Positions 1-11,777 of a stretch of DNA of 64,000 nt are shown here, in pieces (the stretch's first letter is position 1; every line of letters starts with the position of its first letter). The stretch comes from Mycobacterium sp. KBS0706 (GTDB lineage Bacteria > Pseudomonadota > Alphaproteobacteria > DSM-16000 > Inquilinaceae), in contig NZ_VCCH02000031.1 of the NCBI RefSeq assembly GCF_005938675.2, positions 1-64,000 of the forward strand, written 5' to 3'. Under the pieces are notes generated by a model that was not told where the DNA came from, did not search any database, and worked only from the letters and a program-made list of their open reading frames with translations. A program made the translations under genes and the position numbers.

Positions 1-1
1 C

Positions 2-43
2 GCCTCCCTCGGCAAGACCATGCTCGCGGCGATGAAGGGCTGA
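2..43 (+). CDS. sucD: Succinyl-CoA synthetase alpha subunit, C-terminal end only
   Basis: Only the last 13 codons lie in the window, reading ASLGKTMLAAMKG before TGA; the gene continues to the left. The ending resembles the C-terminus of the alpha subunit of succinyl-CoA synthetase, which converts succinyl-CoA to succinate in the TCA cycle with NTP formation. In many alphaproteobacteria sucCD lies directly before sucA, which is the arrangement here. The call rests mainly on this context plus the short peptide, so it is probable rather than certain. A strong hairpin terminator follows 24 bases after the stop. Confidence 0.6.
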   Translation, partial: ASLGKTMLAAMKG

Positions 44-66
44 CCCTCCTTCGCGGACGAGATTCG

Positions 67-98
67 GCCCCGACCGGTCCTGCCGGTCGGGGCTTTTT
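67..98 (+). terminator. Rho-independent terminator after sucD
   Basis: An 11-bp GC-rich stem (67-77 pairing with 83-93) with a 5-base loop is followed by five T residues. It would end the upstream transcript and so give sucA its own promoter somewhere in 99-346. Confidence 0.85.
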
Positions 99-323
99 CA
101 TGTCCGGATCCCTCGATTCTGACCGCCCGTGCCGGTCACGATGTCGCGTTTGCGTTCTTTGCGTGGGAGATCTGTCGTAATGGCGCCGGAAATTGCTCGT
201 TCCGCGCCCGACATACCTTTCATCTCTTGGACTTTCGGCGTAGGTTGCGCGCCACTTGGAGCCCCGTCCCGCGAGGGACCGCCCGGCCGCGGCGTCAACG
301 CGGCCCACCGACCGCCAGGGAAG

Positions 324-340
324 CGGCCTGAGACAGGCCG
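324..340 (+). promoter_or_regulatory. Hairpin in the sucA leader
   Basis: A perfect 7-bp inverted repeat (CGGCCTG at 324-330, CAGGCCG at 334-340) with a 3-base loop ends 6 bases before the preferred sucA start codon. It has no T-run, so it is not a terminator. Its position over the ribosome-binding region could affect translation. I see no strong promoter in the rest of 99-323. Confidence 0.35.
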
Positions 341-346
341 TTGGAA

Positions 347-3253
<2,907 letters not shown>

Positions 3254-3309
3254 TCCCGGCCAACTGACTCCAACTGGGCCGCCGCCCCGGTCGAAGGAAT
3301 GGAAACTCT

Positions 3310-4563
<1,254 letters not shown>

Positions 4564-4568
4564 CCTGC

Positions 4569-4597
4569 AAGAAGGGCACGCTGGGCGTGCCCTTCTT
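4569..4597 (+). terminator. Terminator after sucB
   Basis: A perfect 13-bp stem (4569-4581 with 4585-4597) closes on a 3-base loop five bases after the sucB stop. The T-rich tail is interrupted (TTCTTCGTTTC) but the stem is very stable. It ends the sucAB transcript. Confidence 0.75.
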
Positions 4598-4614
4598 CGT
4601 TTCGGAGCCCTGGT

Positions 4615-5127
4615 TTGATCCGCGCCGCTCTCCTCGCCTTGCCTGTCCTCGCCATCGCGGTACCGGCCTTGGCCCAGGAGGCCGAGGGCTGGGGCACCGG
4701 CTATCACATGGGCACGGCCTATGCCGGCCTGACCAATGCCGACGGCGCCCATCTCGGCGTCTATTGCGCCGAGGACATCGCGCCGCAAGGCGCCCAGGCG
4801 ATCCGCAGCGGCGCCTATGTGCTGTTCTCGCTGCCGCGCAAGCTGGCGCTGGAGGCGAAATCGCTGCCGGTGACCTTCACCGTCGACGGCAAGGCCGTAG
4901 CGGTGCCGATGGCGGTGCAGGCCGAGGAGGTCGCGACCAGCTTCGACTGGGGCCCGTCCAAGGCCTTTACCACCGACCAGATGAAGGCGCTGGTCGAAAC
5001 CCTGCGCCGCGGCAAGGCCCTGACCGTCGGCCTGGCGGAGCCCGCGGTGACCGCTGTGACCGAGCCCTTCACCCTCGCCGGCTCCGGCGCCGCGCTGGAG
5101 AACATCCTGGATTGCGCCAAGCGGTGA
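4615..5127 (+). CDS. Small secreted protein of unknown function
   Basis: The 170-residue product begins with a clear Sec signal peptide (MIRAALLALPVLAIAVPALAQ), giving a mature periplasmic protein of about 150 residues. I do not recognise a domain. One cysteine sits near the middle (GVYCAED) and one near the end (ILDCAKR), which could form a disulfide. The start is an unusual TTG at 4615, supported by GGAG at 4604-4607 with a 7-base gap. No upstream ATG is in frame without crossing the sucB terminator. The gene stands alone between that terminator and a palindromic repeat. Confidence 0.75.
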   Translation: MIRAALLALPVLAIAVPALAQEAEGWGTGYHMGTAYAGLTNADGAHLGVYCAEDIAPQGAQAIRSGAYVLFSLPRKLALEAKSLPVTFTVDGKAVAVPMAVQAEEVATSFDWGPSKAFTTDQMKALVETLRRGKALTVGLAEPAVTAVTEPFTLAGSGAALENILDCAKR

Positions 5128-5162
5128 TGCGCCCGTCAGATCGAGCCTCCGGCCTTTTTCGC

Positions 5163-5253
5163 TGTCATCCTCGGGCTTGACCCGAGGATCCAGTGGCTTT
5201 CAAGAGCCGCTCTCGGTGGCCCCTGGATTGCCGGGTCAAGCCCGGCAATGACA
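5163..5253. repeat. Intergenic double-hairpin repeat, copy 1
   Basis: A 91-bp element starts TGTCATCCTCGGG and ends in the diverged inverse (CCCGGCAATGACA). Each end is itself a hairpin: CCTCGGG with CCCGAGG around CTTGA, and TTGCCGGG with CCCGGCAA around TCAAG. The central part shares GGCTTTCA and GGCCCCTGGAT with the element at 25430-25502. This is the REP/BIME-like type of dispersed repeat common in alphaproteobacterial intergenic DNA. There is no coding capacity or transposase. Confidence 0.85.
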
Positions 5254-5309
5254 GGAGTGGTGGTACGGCACGTGATTCTTGACGTGAGCCCACCGGAGCG
5301 GCTAATCAC

Positions 5310-5329
5310 TAGAACGAACGTTCGATCGA
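5310..5329. promoter_or_regulatory. TetR operator 1 (autoregulatory)
   Basis: TAGAACGAACGTTCGATCGA is a near-perfect 20-bp palindrome centred on AACGTT. It ends 7 bases before the GTG start of the TetR gene. It differs at only two positions from the perfect palindrome at 5933-5952, so both are very likely bound by the same dimeric regulator. Confidence 0.8.
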
Positions 5330-5336
5330 GTGCGAT

Positions 5337-5918
5337 GTGTTCCCGGATACCGACAGCAAGCGGTGTGCGATCCTGAAGGCGACGCTGGAGCTGGTGGCGG
5401 AGCGTGGCTTCCATGACACGCCGATGTCCCAGGTCGCCAAACGGTCCGGCGCGAGCCCAGGCGTGATCTACCACTACTTCGCCAGCAAGGACGAGTTGAT
5501 CCGCGACCTCTACAAGGAGGTCAAGGCGGTGAAGGCCCGGGCCATGCTGCAGGGCGATTTCGACGGTGCCTGCCCCAAGGATGCGTTCAAGCACACCTGG
5601 CGCAACGCCTACGACTTCTACCGCACCCACCGGCTGGAGGCCCGGTTCCTCGAGCAGTACGAGAACTCGCCCTATCACTGCCCGACCGACCTGCAGGAGC
5701 TGGCCAAGGAGGACCAGAACTTCGCCATCCTGGCCCGGCGGCTGGGCTTCGTCGACGGCGGCAGCCCGTTCAAGCCGCTGCCGACGGACATTGTCTACGA
5801 CCTGTCCTTCGGCCTCGCCGCGCGCCTTGCCCGGCGGGCCCCGGACGAGCCGCTGGACGATGCGTCCCTGGACGACATCGCCGAGGGGTGCTGGCGCGCG
5901 ATCGCCCGCAACCCGTGA
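5337..5918 (+). CDS. TetR/AcrR-family transcriptional regulator of the adjacent molybdenum hydroxylase
   Basis: The 193-residue protein has an N-terminal TetR helix-turn-helix at about 8-55 (ILKATLELVAERGFHDTPMSQVAKRSGASPGVIYHYFASKDEL) and a helical ligand-binding C-terminal domain of the TetR_C type. The start is GTG 5337, the only start downstream of the operator that keeps the whole HTH. No strong Shine-Dalgarno is visible. Matching palindromes lie directly before the gene and between it and the downstream 2Fe-2S subunit gene. This indicates a repressor controlling itself and that operon. The inducer is probably the hydroxylase substrate, an N-heterocycle or aldehyde, but this is inference. 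Confidence 0.93.
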   Translation: MFPDTDSKRCAILKATLELVAERGFHDTPMSQVAKRSGASPGVIYHYFASKDELIRDLYKEVKAVKARAMLQGDFDGACPKDAFKHTWRNAYDFYRTHRLEARFLEQYENSPYHCPTDLQELAKEDQNFAILARRLGFVDGGSPFKPLPTDIVYDLSFGLAARLARRAPDEPLDDASLDDIAEGCWRAIARNP

Positions 5919-5932
5919 AGTTTTAGCCGAAT

Positions 5933-5952
5933 TAGATCGAACGTTCGATCTA
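5933..5952. promoter_or_regulatory. TetR operator 2 (hydroxylase operon)
   Basis: TAGATCGAACGTTCGATCTA is a perfect 20-bp palindrome 14 bases after the tetR stop and 87 bases before the 2Fe-2S subunit start. The same motif with two changes lies at 5310-5329. Confidence 0.85.
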
Positions 5953-6039
5953 GACCTGAGATCCGCGATCAACGCGGACTATGCCAGCCCCGGCGCGGTG
6001 CCCGGTTCCCCGCACCGCATCCAGATTGGGACATCGACC

Positions 6040-6495
6040 ATGGTGAAGCTGAACATCAACGGCGCGGACCACGAGCTCGACATCGATCCGCAGATGCCGC
6101 TGCTCTGGGCGCTCCGCGACCATCTCGACATGACCGGCACCAAGTTCGGCTGCGGCCAGGCCCTGTGCGGCGCCTGCACCGTGCATCTGGACGGCCAGCC
6201 GGTGCGGTCCTGCCAGACCTTCGTCGGCGATGTCGGCGAGGGCAAGATCACCACCATCGAGGGCGTGTCGGGCAAGGTCGCCGAGGCCGTGCGCGCCGCC
6301 TGGACCAAGCTCGACGTGGTGCAGTGCGGCTACTGCCAGTCCGGCCAGATCATGTCGGCGATCGGCCTGTTGAGCCAGACGCCGAAGCCGACCGACGACG
6401 ACATCGTCTCGGCGATGGACGGCAACATCTGCCGCTGCGGCACCTATCAGCGCATCCGCGCGGCGATCCACGACGCCGCCTCGCAGCTGGCCTGA
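6040..6495 (+). CDS. 2Fe-2S subunit of an IorA-type molybdenum hydroxylase
   Basis: This is the small electron-transfer subunit (151 residues) of a xanthine-oxidase-family enzyme related to isoquinoline 1-oxidoreductase alpha. The N-terminal plant-type ferredoxin domain has Cys38, Cys43, Cys46 and Cys58 (FGCGQALCGACTVHLDG). The C-terminal helical 2Fe-2S domain has CGYC and the CRC pair (NICRCGTYQRI). The two clusters carry electrons from the molybdenum site of the partner subunit. ATG 6040 gives the usual family N-terminus. The large subunit gene starts 16 bases downstream. No FAD subunit gene is nearby, which fits IorAB-type enzymes that pass electrons to a respiratory carrier. Confidence 0.93.
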   Translation: MVKLNINGADHELDIDPQMPLLWALRDHLDMTGTKFGCGQALCGACTVHLDGQPVRSCQTFVGDVGEGKITTIEGVSGKVAEAVRAAWTKLDVVQCGYCQSGQIMSAIGLLSQTPKPTDDDIVSAMDGNICRCGTYQRIRAAIHDAASQLA

Positions 6496-6511
6496 ACCGG
6501 GAGGACGAATC

Positions 6512-8710
6512 ATGTTTGCTCAGCCAATCGTCACCCCGGCCGCAGCCGCCGACGACCTCGCCAGGCCGAACCGCCGGTCCTTCCTGAAGGGCGCCAGCGC
6601 CCTCGGCGGCGCGCTGGTGATCGCGGCCCATCTGCCGCTCGCCCGCCGCGCCATGGCCGCGACCGGCGACCTCGCCCCCAACGCCTTCGTCCGCGTCGCG
6701 CCGGACAGCACGGTCACCGTGCTGATCAAGCAATGCGAGATGGGCCAGGGCGTGACCACCGGCCTGACCACCATCGTCGCCGAGGAGATCGACGCCGACT
6801 GGGGCCAGATGCGCTTCGAATTCGCCCCGGCCGACGCCAAGCTCTACAACAACCTCGCCTTCGGCCCGATCCAGGGCACCGGCGGGTCGACCTCGATCGC
6901 CAATTCCTGGGACCAGCTGCGCCGCGCCGGCGCCATGGCCCGCGCCATGCTGGTGCAGGCGGCCGCGGCGGAATGGCAGGTTCCGGCCGGTGAGATCACC
7001 GTGCAGAAGGGCGTCGTTGCGCATGCCTCGGGCAAATCCGCCCGCTTCGGCGAGCTGGCCGGCAAGGCGGCGGCGCTGACGCCGCCGACGGATGTCGCGC
7101 TGAAGGATCCGAAGGCCTTCACCCTGGTCGGCGGGCACGTGCCGCGGCTGGATACCCCAGCCAAGATCACCGGCAAGGCCGGCTTCTCGATCGACGTCCG
7201 CCGCCCCGGCCAGCTGACCGCGCTGGTCGCCCATCCGCCGCGCTTCGGCGGCACGCCGAAGAGCGTCGACGACGCCGCGGCGAAGCAGGTGCCGGGCGTG
7301 GTCGACGTGGTCACCATCCCGACCGGCGTCGCCGTCGTGGCCAAGGACACCTGGTCGGCGATGCAGGGCCGCGAGGCGCTGAAGATCGACTGGGATTCGG
7401 CCGCGGGAGAAGGCCAGTCCACCGATGCGATCATGGCCGGATACAAGGCCATGGCGCAGACGCCCGGCCTGACCGCGGCCAAGCGCGGCGACGCCGCGGC
7501 GGCGCTGCAGAAGGCGGCCAAGCTGGTCGAGGTGGAGATCGAGTTCCCCTATCTGGCCCATGCGCCGATGGAGCCGCTGAACGGCGTGCTGGAGCCGACC
7601 AAGGACGGCGCCGTGTGGTGGGCCGGGTCGCAGTTCCAGACCATCGAGCAGGCGACGATCGCCGCCATCCTCGGCCTGAAGCCGGAGCAGGTGACGATCA
7701 ACTCGACCTACACCGGCGGCTCCTTCGGCCGGCGCGCCACCCCGACCGCGGATTACGCGGCCGAGACGGCGATGATCGTCAAGGCCACCGGCGGCAGGGC
7801 GCCGATCCACCTGATGCGGACCCGCGAGGACGACATGAAGGCCGGCTACTACCGGCCGATGGCGTACCACAAGGTCCGCGCCGGGGTGGACGCGGCCGGC
7901 ACTATCAGCGGCTGGGACCACACGGTGGTCGCCAAGTCGATCATGATCGGCACCTCCTTCGAGGCCTTCGCGGTCAAGGACGGCATCGACGCCACCAGCA
8001 TCGAGGGCGCGTCGGACACCGCCTATGCCGTGGCCGACCTGACGGCAACGGTGCACAACGCCAAGGAGGGCGTGCCGGTGCTGTGGTGGCGCTCGGTCGG
8101 CCACACCCACACCGCCCATGCGGTCGAGACCGTGGTCGACGAGCTGGCCCATGCGGCCGGAAAGGACCCGGTCGCCTTCCGCGCCGCGCTGCTGAAGGAC
8201 CAGCCGCGCCATGCCGGCGTGCTGGCGCTGGTGGCGGAGAAGGCGGGCTGGGGCCAGCCCCTGCCGGCCGGGTCGGGCCGCGGCGTCGCCGTGCACCAGT
8301 CCTTCGGCAGCTATGTCGCCACCGTGGCCGAGGTCTCGATCAAGGACGGCGCGCTGAAGGTGGACCGGGTGGTGGCGGCGGTGGATTGCGGCATCGCGGT
8401 CAACCCGGACGTGATCCGGGCCCAGGTCGAGGGATCGGTCGGCTTCGCCCTCTCCGTCGTCCTGCGCAACAAGATCACGCTCAAGGACGGCGAGGTCGAG
8501 CAGGCCAATTTCGACACCTATGAGCCGACCCGGATGTCGGAGATGCCGAAGGTCGAGGTGCATATCATGCCGTCGACCGAGGCGCCGACCGGCATCGGCG
8601 AGCCGGGCGTGCCCGGTCTGGCGCCGGCGATCGGCAACGCGGTCTTCGCCGCGACCGGCCAGCGCCTGCGCTCGCTGCCGCTCGACCTGTCGAAGCTGAC
8701 CAGCACCTGA
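6512..8710 (+). CDS. Molybdopterin-binding subunit, IorB-type aldehyde/N-heterocycle oxidoreductase
   Basis: The 732-residue product is the catalytic subunit that binds molybdopterin and hydroxylates an aldehyde or N-heteroaromatic substrate. A Tat-type leader with RRSFLK at residues 21-26 and a hydrophobic stretch (GALVIAAHLPLA) suggests export of the folded complex to the periplasm, as seen in many IorB proteins. The twin molybdopterin-binding regions are present, including GGSFGRRATPTADYA. The C-terminal GIGEPGVPGLAPAIGNA carries the catalytic glutamate of the family. GGGAGG precedes ATG 6512. The substrate cannot be read from sequence; isoquinoline, nicotinate-type and aldehyde substrates are all known in this family. 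Confidence 0.93.
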   Translation: MFAQPIVTPAAAADDLARPNRRSFLKGASALGGALVIAAHLPLARRAMAATGDLAPNAFVRVAPDSTVTVLIKQCEMGQGVTTGLTTIVAEEIDADWGQMRFEFAPADAKLYNNLAFGPIQGTGGSTSIANSWDQLRRAGAMARAMLVQAAAAEWQVPAGEITVQKGVVAHASGKSARFGELAGKAAALTPPTDVALKDPKAFTLVGGHVPRLDTPAKITGKAGFSIDVRRPGQLTALVAHPPRFGGTPKSVDDAAAKQVPGVVDVVTIPTGVAVVAKDTWSAMQGREALKIDWDSAAGEGQSTDAIMAGYKAMAQTPGLTAAKRGDAAAALQKAAKLVEVEIEFPYLAHAPMEPLNGVLEPTKDGAVWWAGSQFQTIEQATIAAILGLKPEQVTINSTYTGGSFGRRATPTADYAAETAMIVKATGGRAPIHLMRTREDDMKAGYYRPMAYHKVRAGVDAAGTISGWDHTVVAKSIMIGTSFEAFAVKDGIDATSIEGASDTAYAVADLTATVHNAKEGVPVLWWRSVGHTHTAHAVETVVDELAHAAGKDPVAFRAALLKDQPRHAGVLALVAEKAGWGQPLPAGSGRGVAVHQSFGSYVATVAEVSIKDGALKVDRVVAAVDCGIAVNPDVIRAQVEGSVGFALSVVLRNKITLKDGEVEQANFDTYEPTRMSEMPKVEVHIMPSTEAPTGIGEPGVPGLAPAIGNAVFAATGQRLRSLPLDLSKLTST

Positions 8711-8734
8711 TCCGTCCGGACTGGAAGGATCCCG

Positions 8735-8766
8735 AGGCCCGTGCCCACCGGCGCGGGCCTTTTTTT
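8735..8766 (+). terminator. Terminator after the molybdenum hydroxylase operon
   Basis: AGGCCCG (8735-8741) pairs with CGGGCCT (8754-8760) and is followed by a run of seven T. It separates the hydroxylase operon from the queuosine genes. Confidence 0.85.
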
Positions 8767-8828
8767 GTCCGCGGCAATTCGCGCCTGACCGGCGCGGCGA
8801 AACCGGCTAAAACCGCGCCGCGCGGCAA

Positions 8829-8847
8829 CGGCCCCGCTGTGGGGCCG
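8829..8847 (+). promoter_or_regulatory. Leader hairpin upstream of queE
   Basis: CGGCCCC and GGGGCCG form a perfect 7-bp stem with a 5-base loop, ending 25 bases before the queE ATG. A second possible stem (GGCGCGG at 8791-8797, CCGCGCC at 8813-8819) lies just upstream. Neither fits a preQ1 riboswitch consensus I know, so function is unassigned. Confidence 0.3.
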
Positions 8848-8872
8848 CCTGGAGCCACGCCGGACCAGCGTG

Positions 8873-9505
8873 ATGGGCTACGTCGTCAAAGAAATCTTCA
8901 AGACCCTGCAGGGCGAGGGCCGCCATGCCGGGCGGGCCTCGGTGTTCTGCCGCTTCGTCGGCTGCAACCTGTGGACCGGCCGCGAGCAGGACCGGGCCGA
9001 GGCGGTGTGCCGCTTCTGCGACACCGATTTCCTGGGCACCGACGGGCCGGGGGGCGGCCGCTTCGACGGCGCCGAGGCGCTGGCCGCGGCGATCGAGGCC
9101 TGCTGGAACAGTCCGGCCGCGGACCGCTTCGTCGTCTTCACCGGCGGCGAGCCGCTGCTGCAGCTGGACCGCGCTTTGCTGGACGCCATCCATGCCCGTG
9201 GCTTCACCGCCGCGGTCGAGACCAACGGCACCATCGATCCGCCGGCCGAGCTGGACTGGGTCTGCGTCAGCCCCAAGGCCGGCGCACCCCTGGCCGCCCG
9301 CCGCGGCGACGAGCTGAAGCTGATCTATCCCCAGCCGGAGCTGCTGCCCGAGGCGGTGGCGGATCTCGACTTCACCCATTTCTGGCTGCAGCCGATGGAC
9401 GGGCCGGACCGCATCGCCAACACCGAGGCGGCGGTCGCCTATTGCCTGTCGCACCCGCAATGGCGGCTGAGCCTGCAGACCCACAAGCTGATCGGGATTC
9501 CATGA
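8873..9505 (+). CDS. queE: 7-carboxy-7-deazaguanine synthase
   Basis: This radical-SAM enzyme rearranges 6-carboxy-tetrahydropterin to 7-carboxy-7-deazaguanine, the step between QueD and QueC in preQ0/queuosine synthesis. The 210-residue protein starts GYVVKEIFKTLQGEGRHAGR, a QueE signature. The cluster motif is the long CX14CX2C form (Cys31, Cys46, Cys49 from ATG 8873) rather than classical CX3CX2C; this variant is known from Burkholderia multivorans QueE. TGGEPLLQ is the SAM-binding GGE motif. GTG 8870 is an alternative start one codon upstream. The gene overlaps queD by four bases (ATGA). Confidence 0.95.
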   Translation: MGYVVKEIFKTLQGEGRHAGRASVFCRFVGCNLWTGREQDRAEAVCRFCDTDFLGTDGPGGGRFDGAEALAAAIEACWNSPAADRFVVFTGGEPLLQLDRALLDAIHARGFTAAVETNGTIDPPAELDWVCVSPKAGAPLAARRGDELKLIYPQPELLPEAVADLDFTHFWLQPMDGPDRIANTEAAVAYCLSHPQWRLSLQTHKLIGIP

Positions 9506-9858
9506 GGATCACCCAGGCCTTCACCTTCGAGGCGGCGCACCGGTTGCCGAATGTGCCGGCGACGCATCGCTGCCACCGGATGCACGGCCATTCCTATCGC
9601 GTCGAGCTGCGGCTGGAGGGGCCGGTCGATCCCGAGACCGGCTTCGTCGTCGACTTCTTCGACGTCGAAGCTGCTTTTGCGCCGATCCTGGCCCGGCTGG
9701 ACCACTACTGCCTGAACGAGATCGAGGGGTTGGAGAATCCGACGGCCGAGCACATCGCCATCTGGATCTGGGGCCGGGTGCGGCCGACGCTGCCGCTGCT
9801 GGCCGCCGTCGCCGTCTACGAGACCCCGAACTGCTGGGCCGAATATGATGGCCGGTGA
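9502..9858 (+). CDS. queD: 6-carboxy-5,6,7,8-tetrahydropterin synthase
   Basis: QueD converts 7,8-dihydroneopterin triphosphate to 6-carboxytetrahydropterin, the first committed step to preQ0. The 118-residue length is typical. Zinc ligands are His13 (EAAH), His28 and His30 (MHGHSYRVEL), and the catalytic cysteine is Cys24 (HRCHRMHGH). The conserved FFDVE, LDHYCLNE and NPTAEHIA segments follow. The start overlaps the queE stop (ATGA), and queC begins 14 bases before this gene's stop, so the three genes are translationally coupled. Confidence 0.96.
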   Translation: MRITQAFTFEAAHRLPNVPATHRCHRMHGHSYRVELRLEGPVDPETGFVVDFFDVEAAFAPILARLDHYCLNEIEGLENPTAEHIAIWIWGRVRPTLPLLAAVAVYETPNCWAEYDGR

Positions 9859-10573
9859 CCAGGGCGAGCGGGGCGCCGCCGAGGGCGCGCTGGTGCTGTT
9901 CTCCGGCGGCCAGGATTCGGCCACCTGCCTGGCCTGGGCGCTGGAGCGCTTCGGCCGGGTCGAGACCGTCGGCTTCGATTACGGCCAGCGCCACCGGGTC
10001 GAGCTGGACGTCCGTCCGGGCATCCTGGACGCGATGCGCCGCCGCTTCCCGGAATGGGCCGGGCGGCTGGGCGACGACCACGTGCTCGATCTCTCGGTGC
10101 TCGGCCAGGTCAGCGACACGGCGCTGACCCGCGACGTCGAGATCGCGATGCAGGACAACGGCCTGCCCAACACCTTCGTGCCCGGCCGCAACCTGGTATT
10201 CGTGACCTTTGCCGCCGCTTTGGCCTATCGTCGCGGCCTGCGCCACCTGGTCGCCGGGGTCTGCGAGACCGATTATTCCGGCTATCCGGACTGCCGCGAC
10301 GACACCATGAAGGCGATGCAGCTGGCGCTGAACCTGGGCATGGAGACGCGTTTCGTGCTGCACACGCCGCTGATGTGGATCGACAAGGCCGAGACCTGGC
10401 GCCTGGCCGAGAGCCTGGGTGGCGAGGCACTGGTCGACCTGGTCCGCGACCAGACCCACAGCTGCTACCGCGGCGACCGCAGCCGGCGTCACGACTGGGG
10501 CCATGGCTGCGGCGAATGCCCCGCCTGCGCCCTGCGCGCCGAAGGCTGGCGCCGGTTCCGGGCCGCGCCCTAG
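9845..10573 (+). CDS. queC: 7-cyano-7-deazaguanine (preQ0) synthase
   Basis: QueC converts 7-carboxy-7-deazaguanine to preQ0 using ATP and ammonia. The ATP-pyrophosphatase P-loop is SGGQDS at residues 20-25. A C-terminal zinc-binding cluster (GHGCGECPACALR, with an upstream Cys in HSCYRGD) is characteristic. The 242-residue length fits the family. Two ATGs at 9845 and 9848 are possible; both overlap queD. It is the last gene of the queE-queD-queC operon. No queF or tgt is in the window, so whether the product feeds queuosine or another 7-deazapurine is not shown here. Confidence 0.96.
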   Translation: MMAGDQGERGAAEGALVLFSGGQDSATCLAWALERFGRVETVGFDYGQRHRVELDVRPGILDAMRRRFPEWAGRLGDDHVLDLSVLGQVSDTALTRDVEIAMQDNGLPNTFVPGRNLVFVTFAAALAYRRGLRHLVAGVCETDYSGYPDCRDDTMKAMQLALNLGMETRFVLHTPLMWIDKAETWRLAESLGGEALVDLVRDQTHSCYRGDRSRRHDWGHGCGECPACALRAEGWRRFRAAP

Positions 10574-10597
10574 GCCCGCTCGACGGCGCGGTCCGAG

Positions 10598-10727
10598 CCC
10601 CTCACCCTCCCGTCGCCAAACGCGACGGGCCCCTCCCTCTCCCCGAGGAGAGGGGAATCGGAGCCGCGACCCATTCACCTCTCCTTGGGGGAGAGGTCGA
10701 AATCGCATCGCGATTTCGGGTGAGGGG
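10598..10727. repeat. Long palindromic intergenic repeat
   Basis: The roughly 130-bp element begins CCCCTCACCC and ends GGGTGAGGGG, forming terminal inverted repeats. Internal hairpins include CCGTCGC with GCGACGG, CCTCTCC-type arms and GAAATCGCATCGCGATTTC. It fills most of the gap between the convergent queC and lysR genes and has no coding capacity. This is a dispersed non-autonomous repeat type seen in many alphaproteobacteria. Confidence 0.75.
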
Positions 10728-10756
10728 GCGGCTCCGGCCCATCCACTGATCTGGGA

Positions 10757-11677
10757 TCAGCCCGGCCGGCGTCCCGCGGCCTCGGCCACCAGCCAGTCGC
10801 GGAAGGCGGCGCGCAGCGGGTCGGGGCGGTCGGCCAGGGGCTGGGCCAGGAAATAGCCGCGCTGGGTGCGGTACGGCGCCGGCAAACAGGCGACCAGCTG
10901 GCCCGCCGCCAGCAGGTCGTCGACCAGCGGCCGCCAGCCCAGCGCCACGCCCTGCCCGGCCAGGGCCGCCTGCAGCACCAGCGGGTAATTGTTGAGGCGC
11001 AGCGACCGGCCGCGGGCCGCGCCCTCCACCCCCTGCCCCCGGAACCAGCCGGCCCAGTCGAGCCAGCGCGCCGGGTCCGGGCTGTCGAGATGCAGCAGCG
11101 GCTGGTCCAGCAGGTCGGCCGGCGCGGCGAGGCGCGGCAGCCGCGCCAGCATCCCGGGGCTGCAGATCGGCACGACGCTCTCCGGGAACAGCCGGTCGAC
11201 GGTGCAGCCGGGCCATCGCCCGGGCCCGAAGGCGATCACCGCGTCGACCGCGCGGTCGCGCGGGTCGATCACGTCCTGGCTGGCCAGGATGCGGATCTCG
11301 ACCCCGCCCAGCGCCGCGCGCAGCTGCTCCAGCCGCGGCAACAGCCAGTAGGTGGCGAAGGCGAAATCGGTGGCGACGGTCAGTCCGCCCGGGTCGCGCG
11401 CCTGGCGGATCTCCGCCGCCGTGTCGGCGATGGCGTCGAGCGATCGGGTCACCACCTGCAACAGCCGCTCGCCCTCTGCGGTCAGGGCGACGCCGCGGTG
11501 CAGCCGCCGGAACAGGGCCGCGCCCAGCCGCGCCTCCAATGCGGCGATCTGATGGGAGACGGCCGGCTGGGTGGCCCCGAGCTCGCGCGCCGCGGCGCTG
11601 AAATTCGACAGCCGCCCCGCGGCCTCGAAGGCCAGGAGCGCCGGCATCGGCGGCAGGTCGCGACGGCGTGTTGCCAT
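10757..11677 (-). CDS. LysR-family regulator, probably of choline-sulfate use
   Basis: The 306-residue LysR-type regulator has an N-terminal winged HTH at about 10-68 (LLAFEAAGRLSNFSAAARELGATQPAVSHQIAALEARLGAALF) of the GcvA-like branch and a periplasmic-binding-protein-like effector domain. It is transcribed divergently from betC with a 100-base gap. LysR genes next to betC/choX are a recurrent arrangement and are thought to control choline-sulfate utilisation, so choline sulfate or choline is the likely co-inducer (inference). The shared intergenic region has ATAATACCTCTAT, an AT-rich partial palindrome close to this gene's start. Confidence 0.92.
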   Translation of the reverse strand: MATRRRDLPPMPALLAFEAAGRLSNFSAAARELGATQPAVSHQIAALEARLGAALFRRLHRGVALTAEGERLLQVVTRSLDAIADTAAEIRQARDPGGLTVATDFAFATYWLLPRLEQLRAALGGVEIRILASQDVIDPRDRAVDAVIAFGPGRWPGCTVDRLFPESVVPICSPGMLARLPRLAAPADLLDQPLLHLDSPDPARWLDWAGWFRGQGVEGAARGRSLRLNNYPLVLQAALAGQGVALGWRPLVDDLLAAGQLVACLPAPYRTQRGYFLAQPLADRPDPLRAAFRDWLVAEAAGRRPG

Positions 11678-11754
11678 AAGCAGGGATAATACCTCTATGA
11701 ACGGCCGCGGTCTTCACGATCCTGCCGGTCGCCGCCACGCTGTCCGCACAGACC

Positions 11755-11760
11755 TATAAA
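11755..11760 (+). promoter_or_regulatory. Possible -10 element of betC
   Basis: TATAAA lies 18 bases before the betC GTG and just before its GGGAG ribosome-binding site. It is the only strongly AT-rich hexamer in the betC half of the divergent region. No good -35 is visible at the right spacing, as expected for a LysR-activated promoter. Confidence 0.35.
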
Positions 11761-11777
11761 ATGGGGAGAGGCCCATC

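Noticed and set aside
341..346. TTG start for sucA two codons upstream
   Set aside because: Two ATG codons follow immediately and there is no better ribosome-binding site for the TTG.
8767..8872. PreQ1 riboswitch before queE
   Set aside because: Two hairpins are present but they do not match the short A-rich tail and loop pairing of class I or the known class II/III layouts. The preQ0 genes are close but that is not enough.
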